DNA of 64,000 nt, taken from the NCBI GenBank assembly GCA_033002965.1, contig JAURVB010013118.1, forward strand, positions 1-64,000, given 5' to 3'. The stretch comes from Piper betle. Its lineage: Eukaryota; Streptophyta; Magnoliopsida; Piperales; Piperaceae. The position numbers were made by a program, and so were the translations under genes. The notes under the pieces were generated by a model. That model worked only from the letters and a program-made list of their open reading frames with translations, was not told the DNA's origin and did not search any database. Numbering within the stretch: the stretch's first letter is position 1; each line of letters starts with the position of its first letter. Positions 43,331 through 56,452 of this stretch are shown here, in pieces.

Positions 43331-45480
43331 GTCCTGTTGATTTTGACGGTGGAAACGCACGCAATCATAACAAGTAATTGCAGATCAGTTCTATTATTTA
43401 TGTTAACTAAGGGAGAGGTTTGATAAAAATTATTATATTCAAAATTATTTAAAGATAATATATTTCTATTCTATGCTATCTTGAAAAAAATATAAAATTA
43501 AAATTGATGGCTAATATAAAAAATTGAAATTTGATTCATTAAATTCAATTTATATTTAATGCCTATTTATGAAAAATCATTTTAACATTATTAGTTTATA
43601 AAAATTAAGAACACCAAATTTGAAAGGGCAGAAGGTAATCTGACGGTGTCGTCATTGTGATTAATTAAGACACCTATCTTAGCCATAAGTATAGATGGCT
43701 AGGATTAGAATCCCCTTAAAATAGAGTTTTAATTTGAACTATTCATATAAGTGGTAAAAAAATGTGCGCAATGTGCGGGGGTATATTTAAAATTTATTAA
43801 AAATATTTATTAAGAATATATAATATTAATTTTAAAATTCTTATTATATTATTGTAAATAAAAATAATGAATATTTATTAAATTTTAATAATCAATAACA
43901 ATATGTAAATAAATAAATCTATAAAATATATAAAATTTAAATTAAGCATATATTATTAAGTGACAAACTTCAATTTTAATATGACAGTATAAGTATAAAT
44001 AAATCAAAATTTATTAATATTTTTCAAATTCTTAATTTAAGTAAAATTATAATTCAATGTTTTTTATAATAAATAGTAATAATAATAATAATTTTAATTT
44101 TAACTATAAATTAAATAAGTGTTAAGGGACTCACAGGGCTAAAATCAAGTACAAGTCGAAAGAGTGAAAAAAAACCCCTTTAAAGTGATTAATGATTATA
44201 GGTGATTAAATTAAATTATTAAATTGGACCCCGTGAATCATTGAATTATATTTGACTAAAAAACTCTTTTTTCACTCTTATACTAAAAAAATTATTACTA
44301 ACAAAACCCTACGACTCGGTTAGCATCTAATCTTCCGTGAAAAGTCAACACCCCACGAGTTTAATATATTTGTTATCAAACATGGAATCCCCGAGAAGCA
44401 TCTTAAATTTTATAACATAAATTGTCTCCTAATGATGGAAAGGATGAGGATGCAACCTTTAAAAGCACTTTCTTTGAAAAAATTACAACTTGCTAAGTAG
44501 GAGAGCGTGGAGCCACACACAAGCAAGCAACACGCGAAGTGGAATGTAATTCTTTACATATTATCAGGGGTGGGGATTGGGGGTGGGGGTGGGGGTTTCA
44601 TCTCTGCAAAAAGGGAAGAGAAGCAAACAAATGGGCATGCCCAGGAAAATTGCCAAGGGCAAGGGGCTGGCAACATGCAGAGGACAAAGGCCAAGGATTG
44701 GAGGATCTCCTCCCTAAGTCCCATCCCCTTGTCTGTCGTCCCCTCGCCTCTATTCTATAATACTATACTCTTTCTTGTTTTGATGGCATTGCAATACCAA
44801 CAACTATTCACTACTGCTTGGCTCGTAGTGCCCCCCCCTTGTGATGTGAGTTACTACGTGTTTTGAGTTGTGGGAGTTGGTGTGTGTGCGGGGGTGACAT
44901 AAGCGTCTGCAGCTGGGACTTGCGATGACTTGGTTGGAAGGAAAAGCAAAGGAGGGGCGCTACGCTTGCAGGTGAGGTCGCGGCAATGGAGCTCCATGAC
45001 CGTCGTCGTAGCAGGCCGGAGCTCGGTCGCTTCTCCAGTGGCAATGGCCATTGCAATCCTGGTCATCAACCATCTTTTTCTTTTTTTCTTCTTTCTCCCC
45101 TTTCCCTCTATCTTCTCATTCTTCTGTTATTTTTTCTTTAAAAAAAAAATTGTCCATTACGCATGCCAGGAAAATCGATTCTAGAAACTCACATTGGGTT
45201 TGTAAGGTTTTCTTTTTTTATTAAAAAAATTCTTTCCTTTCGTTTCCTTCTTTGGTTTCCTGAGTCTGATTTGTTGATTTTGGCTTTTACTTTTCCGTCT
45301 TTTCATTTCATGAATCCGGTTGTGAAGATTGGGTTTTCTAATTCTCAGGCTTACAATGCTAGTTGCTTTAGAACAGTTTGTCTCTCTTACATTTGAATTC
45401 GTCGGGATGATATGTAGTTATGAGCCATCAATCCTTCCCTCTAGTTGCAAACGGCATGCCATGCTTTCCCTATGATTCAT
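43331..45480. other. Intergenic: AT-rich, then GC-richer DNA upstream of DRD1
   Basis: 43430-44120 is AT-rich with no frame. 44500-45070 is GC-richer, with a ggggtgggggtgggggt tract at 44568-44594 and a CT-rich tract at 45060-45120. This looks like a promoter or leader region and could belong to the DRD1 transcript, but no exon can be fixed. The frames here overlap in several phases and look random. Confidence 0.45.
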
Positions 45481-45685
45481 GTTTTAGGGCGTTTGGTTGT
45501 GGTTGTTGTAGCCAATTTTATATGCAAATTTTCTGATCTATTATAACTATAAAGTGTGAAGAGCTCTCAAAAGAGGGTTGGGTGGTTTTTTTTATCAGAG
45601 GAGGTTTTGTTCAAGCATTTGAAAAAATAAAAGAATCTTTTAAAAATTATTTTTTCCCTGATGTGAAGGTTTTTAAATATGAAAA

Positions 45686-45942
45686 AGGTTTTTATCAAAA
45701 GGAGTACCTCTACTATTTCATATTTTGCCCATGTTTTGTCACAGACGTTTTTTAGCCGATATTGTTCTAACCTTGTATTGAATTGGCTCAAAACAATGCA
45801 ACCAAATAGAAGGTTTTTAAAGTGCCTTGACTATTTCATATCTTCCTATTATATTTGCCAAATACGTTTTTTTAACCGTTACTGTTATAATTTTATATTT
45901 TTTTCAATGAATTGGCTCCAAAACAATGCAACCAAATCTATT
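45686..45942 (+). repeat. About 129-bp tandem duplication upstream of DRD1
   Basis: The segment ctatttcatatt...attggctc/aaaacaatgcaaccaaat occurs at about 45711-45808 and again at about 45829-45938 with substitutions. A gggcgtttggttg motif at 45488 is a possible inverted match to gcaaccaaa, so a hAT-type MITE with internal duplication is possible but not proven. Confidence 0.55.
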
Positions 45943-46035
45943 GCAGTCATTTCTGTTTTTTTTTCGAAAAAAGGGAGGGGGAAATTGAAAGGTAAGGCTT
46001 TACGCTTAGAAACTAAAGGAGGTATTCTGTTGCGC

Positions 46036-49000
46036 ATGCGACCAGAGTTGAGCAGGGAGTGCAAGAGGCCAAGATTGTATTTTGGGGAAAACATGTTCCC
46101 TGCAAATCCTAACTACACAAGGAAGACTGCAGCAAGCTTTGATGGAATTGTAGATTACTCTGATCCATTTTCTCTGCGCAATCTGATCGAATTTCTTGAA
46201 AGTGGAAAGTACGGTAGTGTCACTCAAGATATTGAATCTCTTTGCGCTAGAAGGGATGAGATGTTGAAATTACTTTGTGTAAATTATCCATCATGTCACG
46301 ATCGCATCGTAAGCCTTTAATTCCTTTCTTAATGGTATTGTCAATCATCTTCTTCATTTTTGTTTTTGTTTTGTTATGTTTTTTTTCCCCTTTAACCATG
46401 GTACCTCCTTAAGGTTGAACTGACTTTGCTTTTGTGAATGATAGAATTATTATCCTAGCCAGTGTCACATTGCCGATAAGGAGGAGGGCCATGATTCAGC
46501 TTATGGCAATATATATTCAGTTGGCGGTGATAGTGGTACAAAGTATGATAACCTACCCATTATTGATATTGACTCTGACGATGATCATGGTAAAATACAA
46601 GGAGAAATCCAACCTGCTACATATTTGTTAAGTGAATCTACTAACCCGAGTTCTACACCATTTATGCTGAAGCAATTCCTGGACAATGCTCCAGAAACAG
46701 ACCCACTTCAAAAACTTAATATGAAGAACCACATATTATCCAGTGCGCAATGGAATTCTTCTTACCTTTACCAGAAGGTTGTTCTGGGCAACAATTCTTC
46801 TGTTGCAGCATCAAAAGTATGTTCTTGCTGAAATAAGTTCTCTTAAGAATAGAAAGTGAGATTTTTAAGTGCAATTATGAACATAATTTCTGTTATATAT
46901 GATAGCTCATTGATCAAAAATTTGATGCTTTTAATCTTCAGGAAAAATATTTGAGATGCTCTGACTCTGGCGAACAGAAGGATAAAATATGTGATGGTGA
47001 AAAAGTTGAAGAGGATAATGTGAAGGACGGGGTTACTTCAAAACTCCTTATACCCAATGATGTGGGGTTAATGGAAGAAACATGCAAAAACTGTTCAGAT
47101 GAGGATGGCTTGCAAGACATGTGGAGGGAAATGAACCTTGCATTGGAGTGTTCAAAGGTAATTTCTATCTTAAATGAAATGTTATTGGGCAGAAAACTGA
47201 GGTTTGGGAGTTTAATGGAAAAGTTATAGGATAGAACAACAGCTTTTACTTTTCTGTTACTCGCGGAGTTGAAATGTACTTCTAAAGGGTTTTGCTCACC
47301 CATCATTTAACCCTCTCTTTTTTTCAAAGCACATCATTTAAACTTAATTTGCAGGTGATACACCTTTTTGTTACTAGTTCTAGTATTTCTTGTTTTCTGA
47401 GAATTTTCTGCGTAGAATGCTAGAAAGCAGTGTTATAATGCTGTTAGGTGATGCATCAGAATTTGGCTCGTAACTCTTTGTTTCTTCTTGCATCTAAATA
47501 TAATAAATGAGAAAATTCTTTTCTTGTGAACTTAGGGTGCTGATTTGGACAATTTGGTTAATATCAAAAATGCTGAATCGGAGTGTGAGCATTCTTGTGT
47601 TCTTAAAGATGATCTGGGCTATGTCTGTCAGCTATGTGGAGTAATTCAGAAAAGCATAGAAGCATTAATCGATTACCAATGGAAAAAGGTGCTATACGTT
47701 GCTGAAAAATTGATTTGTAATTTCTGTTCTATTTACCTCACTGTTGGTGCAATTTGCATTTGATAGAATGTAACAGCTAACACAACTTTCTTTCTTTGCA
47801 TTTGTTTTGCACTCATCTATGAGTGTGATAGTGGAGTTCTCTGCTAAATTTTCACCAGAACCTTTTATTATGAGTGTTAATGTTTCGATTATTATTGTAG
47901 CAGCTACATCCATTGGTAAACTCAAAAGATAAAATTCTCTTCAGTAGATGAAGATTATGCTTACATAAGTTGTGGCAACTTGGACTAATGAGATGAATGT
48001 CCTTCTAAATCTCAGTGATTTATGATTAAGTTTTGCATGTTAAATTGTTCATTTTCTATGAAGATACTTCTGGCTCGTAATATCCCTTAATGAAGTGCTC
48101 GGTAGTTTATATGCGTGGACTATCTTCTGATGGTTTATACTAAGTGGGTTGCCTTTTGTGCTGTTTTTCGTCTATCTTCTGATTTTGTATCAGCATTATC
48201 CACTTTTTTCCAGGTAAATGTGGTTGGAAACATGGATGTTATTTCTTTTTATTCTATGATGAATTTCTATTGGCCATTTTAATTAGGTTTCTTGCATTAG
48301 AGACGGCAAAGCTCAAGTCAAAATTATTTATGTCTGGAAATCTGAGTGGGTTTGTTGAGTTCAGTTAGTAGCAGGTTTGATTTTTCATTAGGTTGAGTTT
48401 ATGTGTAGCACATGGTTTTGACTTTCTACGAAGATTTGTAGAACTCTAGAAGATATTGGGTATCGGCAAGGCAAATATGTTGACATGAGTAATTTCTTTG
48501 GTAAGCAAGTATGGTTTGCCATCTTGGCCAGATATCAATCGGATATTGGTTCTGACAGGTTGCTGCAGCTATATTGGCGCTATATTGGCCAGCGAAATCA
48601 ATTTTGGATGTATCACCTACCTCTGGCAAAAATACTGCTGGAAATCAATTTAGTTTATTTGCTCACCTTGTTTAGGCCCGTATAACAATGATTTACCAAG
48701 CCCATTTATCTTACGTGCTGTTTGCTATTCTAGCCTTTGTTAAGTGTTTGAGTGAATCATAACTCTTGCTTGCTGGATTTTTTTCGTAAGGAATTTGCTT
48801 GATGGATTATTAATTGCTTATCGATATTAATTGATTTATGTTAATTTTGTAAGCTGGTAATCATATTAGGTTAATGTAAATTGTTGTTCATTAGCTATGT
48901 TGTTAATATTAATTGATTTATAATTATAAGCTATGTTTGTAAGATATTTTTTCAAGCATTGCCGGTCATAAAAAAATTTGCCATTTGTAAGTGTATGGAT

Positions 49001-51700
49001 CCTAGTCTAGGGTTCATACCCCCAACACTCCTTGGGTACCAGGAGGAGGAAGAAGAAGCTTAGCATATTCTTGTTCTTTTAAAAAAAAAAGTTCTATCTC
49101 ACCATTATATGCACATTGTTGTTCCTTGATGCCTGCGCATTAAAAAGTTATAGAATAACCATTTTCGTCTTACAAAATCATAGCAGTTTTTTCTAAATAT
49201 CTTGATATCTCAGCCAACATGACATCCAATGTGATAATAAGTCATGTGGCATGGTGAGAAACCACAATAGTGAGACGACCCTGCCCTCCAAATAAACATC
49301 TACAATCCTCTTTTTTACAGTTTTAGCTTTTAGCAAAAGACCTTTACTACCTAAAATTTACTCTTGCTCCTGTTTTATTCCTACCAGAGTCCTTAGATTG
49401 GTTTGACTACAACAATGTTAAACTGTCAATTTGAATGCAAACTTAATTATGTGGGACCAGGTGGATAATGATTGTAATAATGATGCAAGTTTTGATGGCT
49501 AGAATAATATTGCCATGCTATTATTTTATTTTGTTGAGTGTCATCAATGGGAATGTTCTACATCCTCATCGGAGTTTGTGCTGAAGTTAAGCCTACTTCT
49601 TTATTGAGTTGTCTCAAACCCGAAGGCTAAACATTTGCTTATTTTACTGTGTACAATCCATGTGATGCTTGAGGCTTAATTTTCACTCTATTTATTTTAC
49701 ATTTTGAAACTAAATAATTACTTGTGAGCTAATTATACTTTGAGATGCATCCTGTATTCAATGTTGATTAAATTTCCGCCTTATTCTATTTTCATTTTTT
49801 GATTATATTTCCAGTTCTAGTCATTGTGGTCTTCTTTTTTTGTAATAGGAAACAAGGAGTACAAGAACTTATGCATCTGAGCTTCGCAGTGGTAAAGCAA
49901 CTGATGAGATTGATGTGTCATCATTCTCTGGCATAGGCGATATTACACATGACTTCACTTGTGAAGTGTCTATTCACCCAAGGCACAGGAAGCAGATGAA
50001 ACCTCACCAATTTGAAGGTTTTAAGTTCTTGGTGAAGAATCTTGTGGCAGAGAACCCTGGGGGTTGCATTTTAGCACATGCTCCTGGATCGGGCAAGACT
50101 TTCTTGATCATAAGCTTTATTCAGAGCTTCTTGGCAAAGTTTCCACTTGCAAAACCTATGGTAGTACTCCCAAAAGGAATTTTGTCGACATGGAAAAAAG
50201 AGTTTCAGAGATGGCAAATTGAAGATGTCCCTCTCTTTGACTTGTATTTGGCAAGTAATAGAGCACAACAATTGGAAGTTCTGAACAATTGGTTGAATCA
50301 GAAGAGTGTTCTGTTTCTTGGGTACAAGCAGTTTTCTTCCATTTTGTGTGAGACAGCCACCAACACGGTTGAAGCTGAATGCCAAGAGAAGCTTCTGAAG
50401 GTGCCCAGCCTCCTTATTTTGGATGAAGGGCACACACCAAGAAATGAGAATACTAATGTCCTTTATACGCTCTCAAAAGTGCAGACTCCACGTAAAGTGG
50501 TTTTATCGGGTACCATATTTCAAAATCATGTCAAAGAAGTTTTTAATATTCTAAATCTTGTGCGCCCAAAATTTTTGAAAACAGATGATTGCCGTGCCAT
50601 TGTAAAGAGAATTTTGAGTAAAGTTCAGATTTCTGGCGGGAGCAGAAAGTTTGTGAAAATAGGAACAAATACTGCTTTTTTCGATTTGGTTGAAGAAACA
50701 TTGCAGAAGGATGAAGATTTTAAAAGAAAGGCAGCAGTGATAAATGATCTTCGTGAGATGACTTGCAATGTCCTCCATTATTATAAAGGTGACTTCTTGG
50801 AGGAGTTACCGGGGCTAGTTGATTTCACTGTGGTGCTTAAGCTTACTGACAAACAGAAGAATCTTATTGAGGGCTTGAAAAAGCTGGAAAAGTTTAAAAG
50901 GATTTCAGTTGGATCCGCTGTCTATATGCATCCAGAGTTGAAGGACGTCTCAGAGAAATATACAGGAGAAAAGGGTTCCTACCTTCTTGGTGATGACAAG
51001 CTTGACCTGATGATTGATAAGATAAATTTAAAAGACGGAGTCAAAACTAGATTTTTTCTTAAAGTATTGAGTCTGGCAGAGTCTGCAAATGAGAAGGTGT
51101 TGGTTTTCAGCCAGTATCTGCTTCCTTTAAAATTTTTAGAGAGGATTCTGGCTATAGTACGAGGCTGGACATTGGGCAAAGAAATGTTCATAATTTCAGG
51201 TGACTCGAGTCCAGAAGACAGAGAGACATCTATGGACAAGTTTAACACATCCTCTGACTCTAGAGTTCTTTTTGGGTCTATTAAAGCTTGTGGCGAAGGT
51301 ATATCTTTGGTAGGGGCATCACGTATTATCATTTTAGATGTTCATTTGAACCCATCTGTGACTAGACAAGCTATTGGCCGGGCATTTCGTCCTGGCCAAC
51401 TCAAAAAAGTCTATACCTATCGACTAGTTGCTGCTGATTCACCAGAAGAGAAGGACCATCAAACTTCTTTCTGCAAGGATTTAATTTCAAAATTGTGGTT
51501 TGAGTGGAGCCAGTTTTCTGGAACTCATGATTTTGCCATAGAAGAGGTTGAGACAGATTCCTGCGGTGATATGTTTATAGAAAGCCCTAATATTCGGGAG
51601 GATGTAAAGGTTCTCTATAGAAGGTTGGTGTTATGTACCCTGACACTAGATCCATATAATTGCTCATTACAATGGCATAGCTGTTTTTTTTTTCAGATGA
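46036..51700 (+). CDS. DRD1: DRD1-type SNF2 chromatin remodeller of RNA-directed DNA methylation
   Basis: DRD1 is the SNF2 subunit of the DDR complex (with DMS3 and RDM1), which lets RNA polymerase V act in de novo DNA methylation in the nucleus. Six exons join cleanly: 46036-46308, 46445-46816, 46942-47157, 47536-47688, 49849-51623, 51697-51700. They give about 930 residues; Arabidopsis DRD1 is near 890. Residues 1-338 carry [20 protein letters not shown] and the cysteine-bearing [17 protein letters not shown], both DRD1 hallmarks. The helicase part has HAPGSGKT (motif I, GKT 420-422), LDEGH (530-533), VVLSGT, and GRAFRPGQ in motif VI (QAIG from about 845). The protein ends [10 protein letters not shown], with the last codon and stop split over a 73-base intron. 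If that intron is retained the frame runs on to 51774. The ATG at 46036 is the first one near the conserved part; upstream in-frame text to 45679 is A/T-rich and unlikely. CLSY relatives were considered, but the N-terminal motifs favour DRD1. Confidence 0.9.
47689..49848 (+). other. Large intron 4 of DRD1
   Basis: 2.16 kb between gtgcta and gtaatag. It holds no supported gene. It is much longer than the other introns (125-380 bases) and includes the GC-richer segment 48460-48620, so an old insertion is possible. Confidence 0.7.
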
Positions 51701-53630
51701 GCTTTTCCATAGCGGGTGGAAGAAGAAGAAGATGCTTCCTGATGCTTCAAAAACCAGCCCAAAGTTATCTTTAGACTAACAAAAATGTCAGAATAGTTTT
51801 TTCCCGCATTAATTTGCTTCTTTCTAATTCTTTTATGTGATTGTCTGTTTCTTTTTATTTCTTGTGCAACAGCTTGCATTCGACACTAGGATCATGAATA
51901 TGTGTTGCACATTCTGGCCTTGGATTATTTTGAGACAACTTCTACGAGGAAGCTTTTCACAGGCCTGAATGTTGTGTAATCAAAGTTGTTTTTTGTAAGA
52001 TAGCTCCAATGGCTGGTAGAACAACTCATTAGTGTACCTTTTGTTGAAGTTGTAAAGATAGCTCCATACATTGCATTGTGCGTGTTTAAAATAGGTTTCT
52101 GAGAAGTAAACTAGGCCTGGGTCTTTTTGCTGGCATTTGTTGAAATTAGATTGTGTTGAAAATTATGTCTGCAGTTGCAGTTTGCAACCTCAAAACTAGA
52201 GAAGCTGGCTTGATAGATGAAAATGCTTTGATAGAATGTTCAATTCATACTTTTCGTTGGGCAAAAATGTTTGAAACCTCTGAAAACATTGAGCTTCTGG
52301 CAGTTTTACATGTCTGGTCGTTAGGAATTGCAGGTGAAAGGCTTATCGTTTGACACCGGATTGGAATGGAGTCAGATATGCGATTTCCATGAATGCTTGA
52401 AACGGGTGCAAATGACCAGGAAACGTGCAATAACAAAATACTAAGATTCATACGATTGCTCTGCAACCCAGGAGTAAGTCGGGGACAGTTTTCTTTGAAA
52501 AGCGATGCGTAGTAATAAGCCTCGACCGCCCAGTTTGTTGACCTGTTGGATTAAGAATAGAATTCGTTTCTTTATCAAAGGCACTAGAAGATAAACAAAA
52601 TGGAATATTGAAAGGCTGTAACAATTGTATTGTTTTAGAGTCAAAGGAGGAAGCGATGACAAAGAAGGGACGTGCATTGCACGATGAATCGATGATTGGT
52701 GGAGGAGGGAGCTTTTAATTAGCAAACAGCGACAGTTTTTTTTAGCGATGGAGAGAAAACGGGTCGACCCTGTAATAATAATAGTAGTAGAATAGAATGG
52801 AATATACATCCCCGCTCCCCCGCTCCAGCTTTTTCCATATTGGGGACTTGATATTACCCATTTTTTACATCACAGACATCTTATTTTAATTGTAAATTGG
52901 AGCCCCAAATGCTAAGGATGTAAATAAGCTAAACCAGCTCGCGATCATTTTATATTCGACTCGGTTCGAATTGAGCTCGTATTCGTAAATTTTATGTTCT
53001 AAAAAATACTCAATTTGAAATAAGTAACTCGTTGAGCTATAAATAAAGATTGAACTAAGAAGTGTTTAACTCAATTTAGCTCGAAACTTGAACTTGATGT
53101 GGTTAAACTCGATAAAATACTCGGCTTGACTTAATGTGTATATTATTTTTTAAATCTAAGTTTTTAATATGAGTAAATAACTCTTATAAAGTCATCAATA
53201 TTTACCAAAAAATATTAATAGTACTTAATATGTTGCTTAATTATTAACTATTCAACTTATTTAATAATAGTAATACCTAATGTTTATAATAAATTATTAT
53301 TTTTCATAATAAAATATATTAAATATAACTTATCACATTTACTAAGATTAAATTACGAAAATATACATGTCATAATCATAGTAACTAGTTATTTGTTTAA
53401 TTAATTAGTAATAACTAATATATAGGAGTTATAAACCACTTATTAATGAATACTTAAAATTATTTATTAATTACCGCTAAATATTAGGTACTTGCTACTT
53501 ATCACTTTATCATGGTATAATCATGCCAAGCTATTTTGCCCAGCTTGGATTGGCTCAACTCATATCATAATCAAACACAAAATAAGCTTGAACAAGTAAA
53601 TGTTCTCAGCCATAAATATATAATATGGCA
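51701..53630. other. 3' region of DRD1 and AT-rich spacer; no gene seen
   Basis: 51701-51960 is the probable 3' UTR. 52935-53130 is another gagctcgaa/ctcgat-type degenerate repeat. 53150-53520 is very AT-rich. The frames at 52153-52809 have no family signature. Confidence 0.5.
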
Positions 53631-53870
53631 ATGACTTTAACCCGAATGATCCTATTCTCGACATCTTAAAATAAAAGATAATTATTACGATTAATGAATA
53701 AAATGTTAGGAACCTATCGTGATAATACATGAATGTTATGCCAACCAAATCATATTAAACCAATCAATCAAGATAAAAATAAATAAATCTTAAAATAAAA
53801 CGGACAAACATCTATGAAAGTAAATTATGGGCCACCCCGTCAATCATAAACAATATAAATATTAAATAAA
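53631..53870 (-). repeat. Short fragment of the long-LTR family (copy G)
   Basis: aacccgaatgatcc...catcttaaaataaaag, then aaaataaaacggacaaacatc and gggccaccccgtcaa follow the same order as 29295-29510 in copy D. It directly precedes the truncated FAM91 copy, so insertion or recombination here may have removed the FAM91 5' half. Confidence 0.55.
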
Positions 53871-53919
53871 ACATTCGCACAATGCTTTCGTTCAATTATA
53901 TCATTCATTTCTATGTTAG

Positions 53920-56452
53920 CATTGGATCTGCAAATGCCCCCTTGGATGGAAGTTCCTCTGCAGCCACTGGTCCAGACGCTTCTTGCGAGGGAGTTACCAG
54001 GCTCGCCTTTGTAGTTGATCCTAATATAACATCCTATCTCATGATGGGCTCACTTTCCCGTGGTATGATTCCGTGAAATTTGAAATTCTATTGGCTAAAG
54101 CATCCTTAGATTTTGGATTTTTCTGTACCAGGACTGAAATCCCATGCAGTGACTTTGTATGAAGCAGGGAAGCTAGGAGATACCAGTATCTCGGAACTGT
54201 GCAAGGATCTCACTATTTTTTACGGTAAAAAGTTTAAGGGTGAGTTGTAGGAATTTGCTAACCATGCACATAGCTTGAGATATGTGCTTGAGTGTCTGAA
54301 ATCAGGTGGTTCGGTGGCCCAAGAAATGAAGAAATCTTTAGAGAAAATGAGTTCCCATACAACACAATCTGACAACTCTTCTGATGTATCAGAAGCGAGA
54401 CCACTTAATAATAATGAGGTTAGTGGTAATGTGGATCTAGAGAGTTATACCACTGATATTAGTGATGAGCAGAAAACAAAATCTGCATGGGCTGAAAACT
54501 TTGCTGGTATCTCTGTGGGCGATGTAATTAACCATTCACTTGAAAAAACTAAATCTGACTCCAGAACTCTATTACTGATGCATCTTTGATCAAGAATCCT
54601 AAAAGTTTGGATGAAGTAGTCTTAAAAGGAGACATTGAGTTGCCTGTTGATGAGGCCTTCAAACTTCCGATGGGTTTAAGAACGGCAAGAACACAAACTG
54701 GAAGAAATTTCTTGTGAATGTTCTTCGATGTGAAAGTTTGGCTGCTTTAACCCCTGCAACATTGGAGTGCCTATATCACCGAGATTATGATATTATAGTG
54801 TCTATGGTTCCTCTTCCTTCTTCTTCAGTCTTACCTGGGCCTTTGGGTCCAATTCATTTTGGTCATCCATAATATTCTTCTATGACGCCTTGGATGAAAC
54901 TAGTACTTTACTCAACCACTGGTAAAGGTCCACTCTCCGTTGTTCTAATGAAAGGCCAATGTTTACGCTCTCTTCCTGTACCCTTAGCTGGTTGTACGAA
55001 AGCGTTAATATGGTCTTGGGATGAATCCACGATTGGAGGATTAGGAGGCAAGTTTGAAGGCAACCTAGTCAATGAAAACATACTGCTGCACTGTTTAAAT
55101 TCGCTTCTCAAATATTCTGCTGTTCTTGTGCAACCTCTGAGTAAATATGACCTGAGTGAGTCTGGTAAAACAGTAACAATGGATATTCCGCTGCCCCTGA
55201 GAAATTTTGATGGCTCTGTCCTCAATATTGGGAAGAAAATGGAACTATCAGTCGAAGAAACTTCCAAAATAAATTCAGTATTGGATGATATATCGTCTAA
55301 AATAGAGTTATGGACTACAGGTTATAAAATTGTGCCAGCAAATCTGTGACAGGATTGTCGTGTCACAGTTATTTCAGGCTGCTTCACTTACTGAGCACTA
55401 TGATGCAATGCATAGCTTAAGAAAACGGCTAAGGGAAATTTGTGCTGAGTATCTACCCACTAGTCCAACTGCAAAGCTCTTATACCAGTCTGAGCATCAA
55501 TCTAAAGAATCTTCTTGCCAACCGGTAAATTATGCTGGTGGAAGATGGAATCTGCACATGGAGCCTTCTAGTCCGATATCTGGAGCCCTATCCGAGAACC
55601 AAAGACTTAAACTTGAAAATGGGAATCGTTCCAGAACCGAAGTTTTGAGCTTGATGGGAGCATTCTCAGGTACTTTGTTTCCCTCAATATTGGACTAGAC
55701 AAACAATGAGCACTATAATTTGACGAAAAATAATAATAACACCTAAAATAATTCATCGGGGAACGGAACCTTATAATTCTGCCAAAAATAAACAGAAGAT
55801 CATGACATTTTTTGGATTAAGAATGGTAAAATATGCTGAAACATAATAAGTGGAGGTTCAGTTTTTTATATTTCAAATATATTCGATTATCACGTCAAGT
55901 AGGAGCTTTACTTCTTGGTTCAATGCCTAGTCCTCCATCGTTCAAACCTTTGTTCGAAATTACGCCAAGAGTTTTAACTCCAATAAAGCTCTGCCTATTA
56001 GTCTTTTCTTTAGATAGTACTTCTATGATTGGTAGCTGCCTCTTCGAGTAAAATTTCTGCAAACCTATTAGAGTGCTAATTGTTTTAACACAATTTTTAT
56101 GAACTGGTGGAATTCACCCTATCGATGATCTGAGTTCCGCGAATTGTGTATACCTTAAATGATAGATAACTGAATTTGAGATTTATATTTTCGTTGGTCT
56201 TATGCACTAAGTCCGGTGTATGAAGTTGCCACAAGGACAGTGGAAGAAGCCCATCAACAGGGTCAAGTAAGCCGGAACCATCACATGATGCCGACCGCAT
56301 AGAAGTGGTTTTGCGCCGGGCTAAATCTTATCTTTGACGGCAATAAATTGAATCCTTTTGATATAGAGGCATGCTTGCAGGCTTGCCAACCTATATCCTT
56401 GATAGCCGAGGCTTCTGCTTTGTCTGCCTCTCTGCTGCCAACGAAGATTTAA
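53920..56452 (+). pseudogene. FAM91 C-terminal domain pseudogene
   Basis: FAM91 proteins act at the trans-Golgi with TBC1D23-type tethers; plants have a single-family homologue. Recognised blocks: CEGVTRLAFVVDPNITSYLM (about 53975-54045), SHAVTLYEAGKLGDTSISEL, GLGGKFEGNLVNENILLHCL (about 55040-55100), KYSAVLVQPLSKYDL, SLTEHYDAMHSLRKRLREIC (about 55384-55443), YEVATRTVEEA (about 56218) and NPFDIEACLQACQPISLIAE (about 56355-56410). The donor at about 54062 and acceptor at about 54131 are kept, so it is not a processed copy. Defects: no N-terminal half, stops at 54248-54250 and 54870-54872, shifts near 54580 and 55650, and no AG at the acceptor near 56195. Not functional; an intact copy should exist elsewhere in the genome. 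Confidence 0.85.

Noticed and set aside
48426..48685. Frames inside DRD1 intron 4
   Set aside because: No splice sites that fit the DRD1 frame and no family motif.
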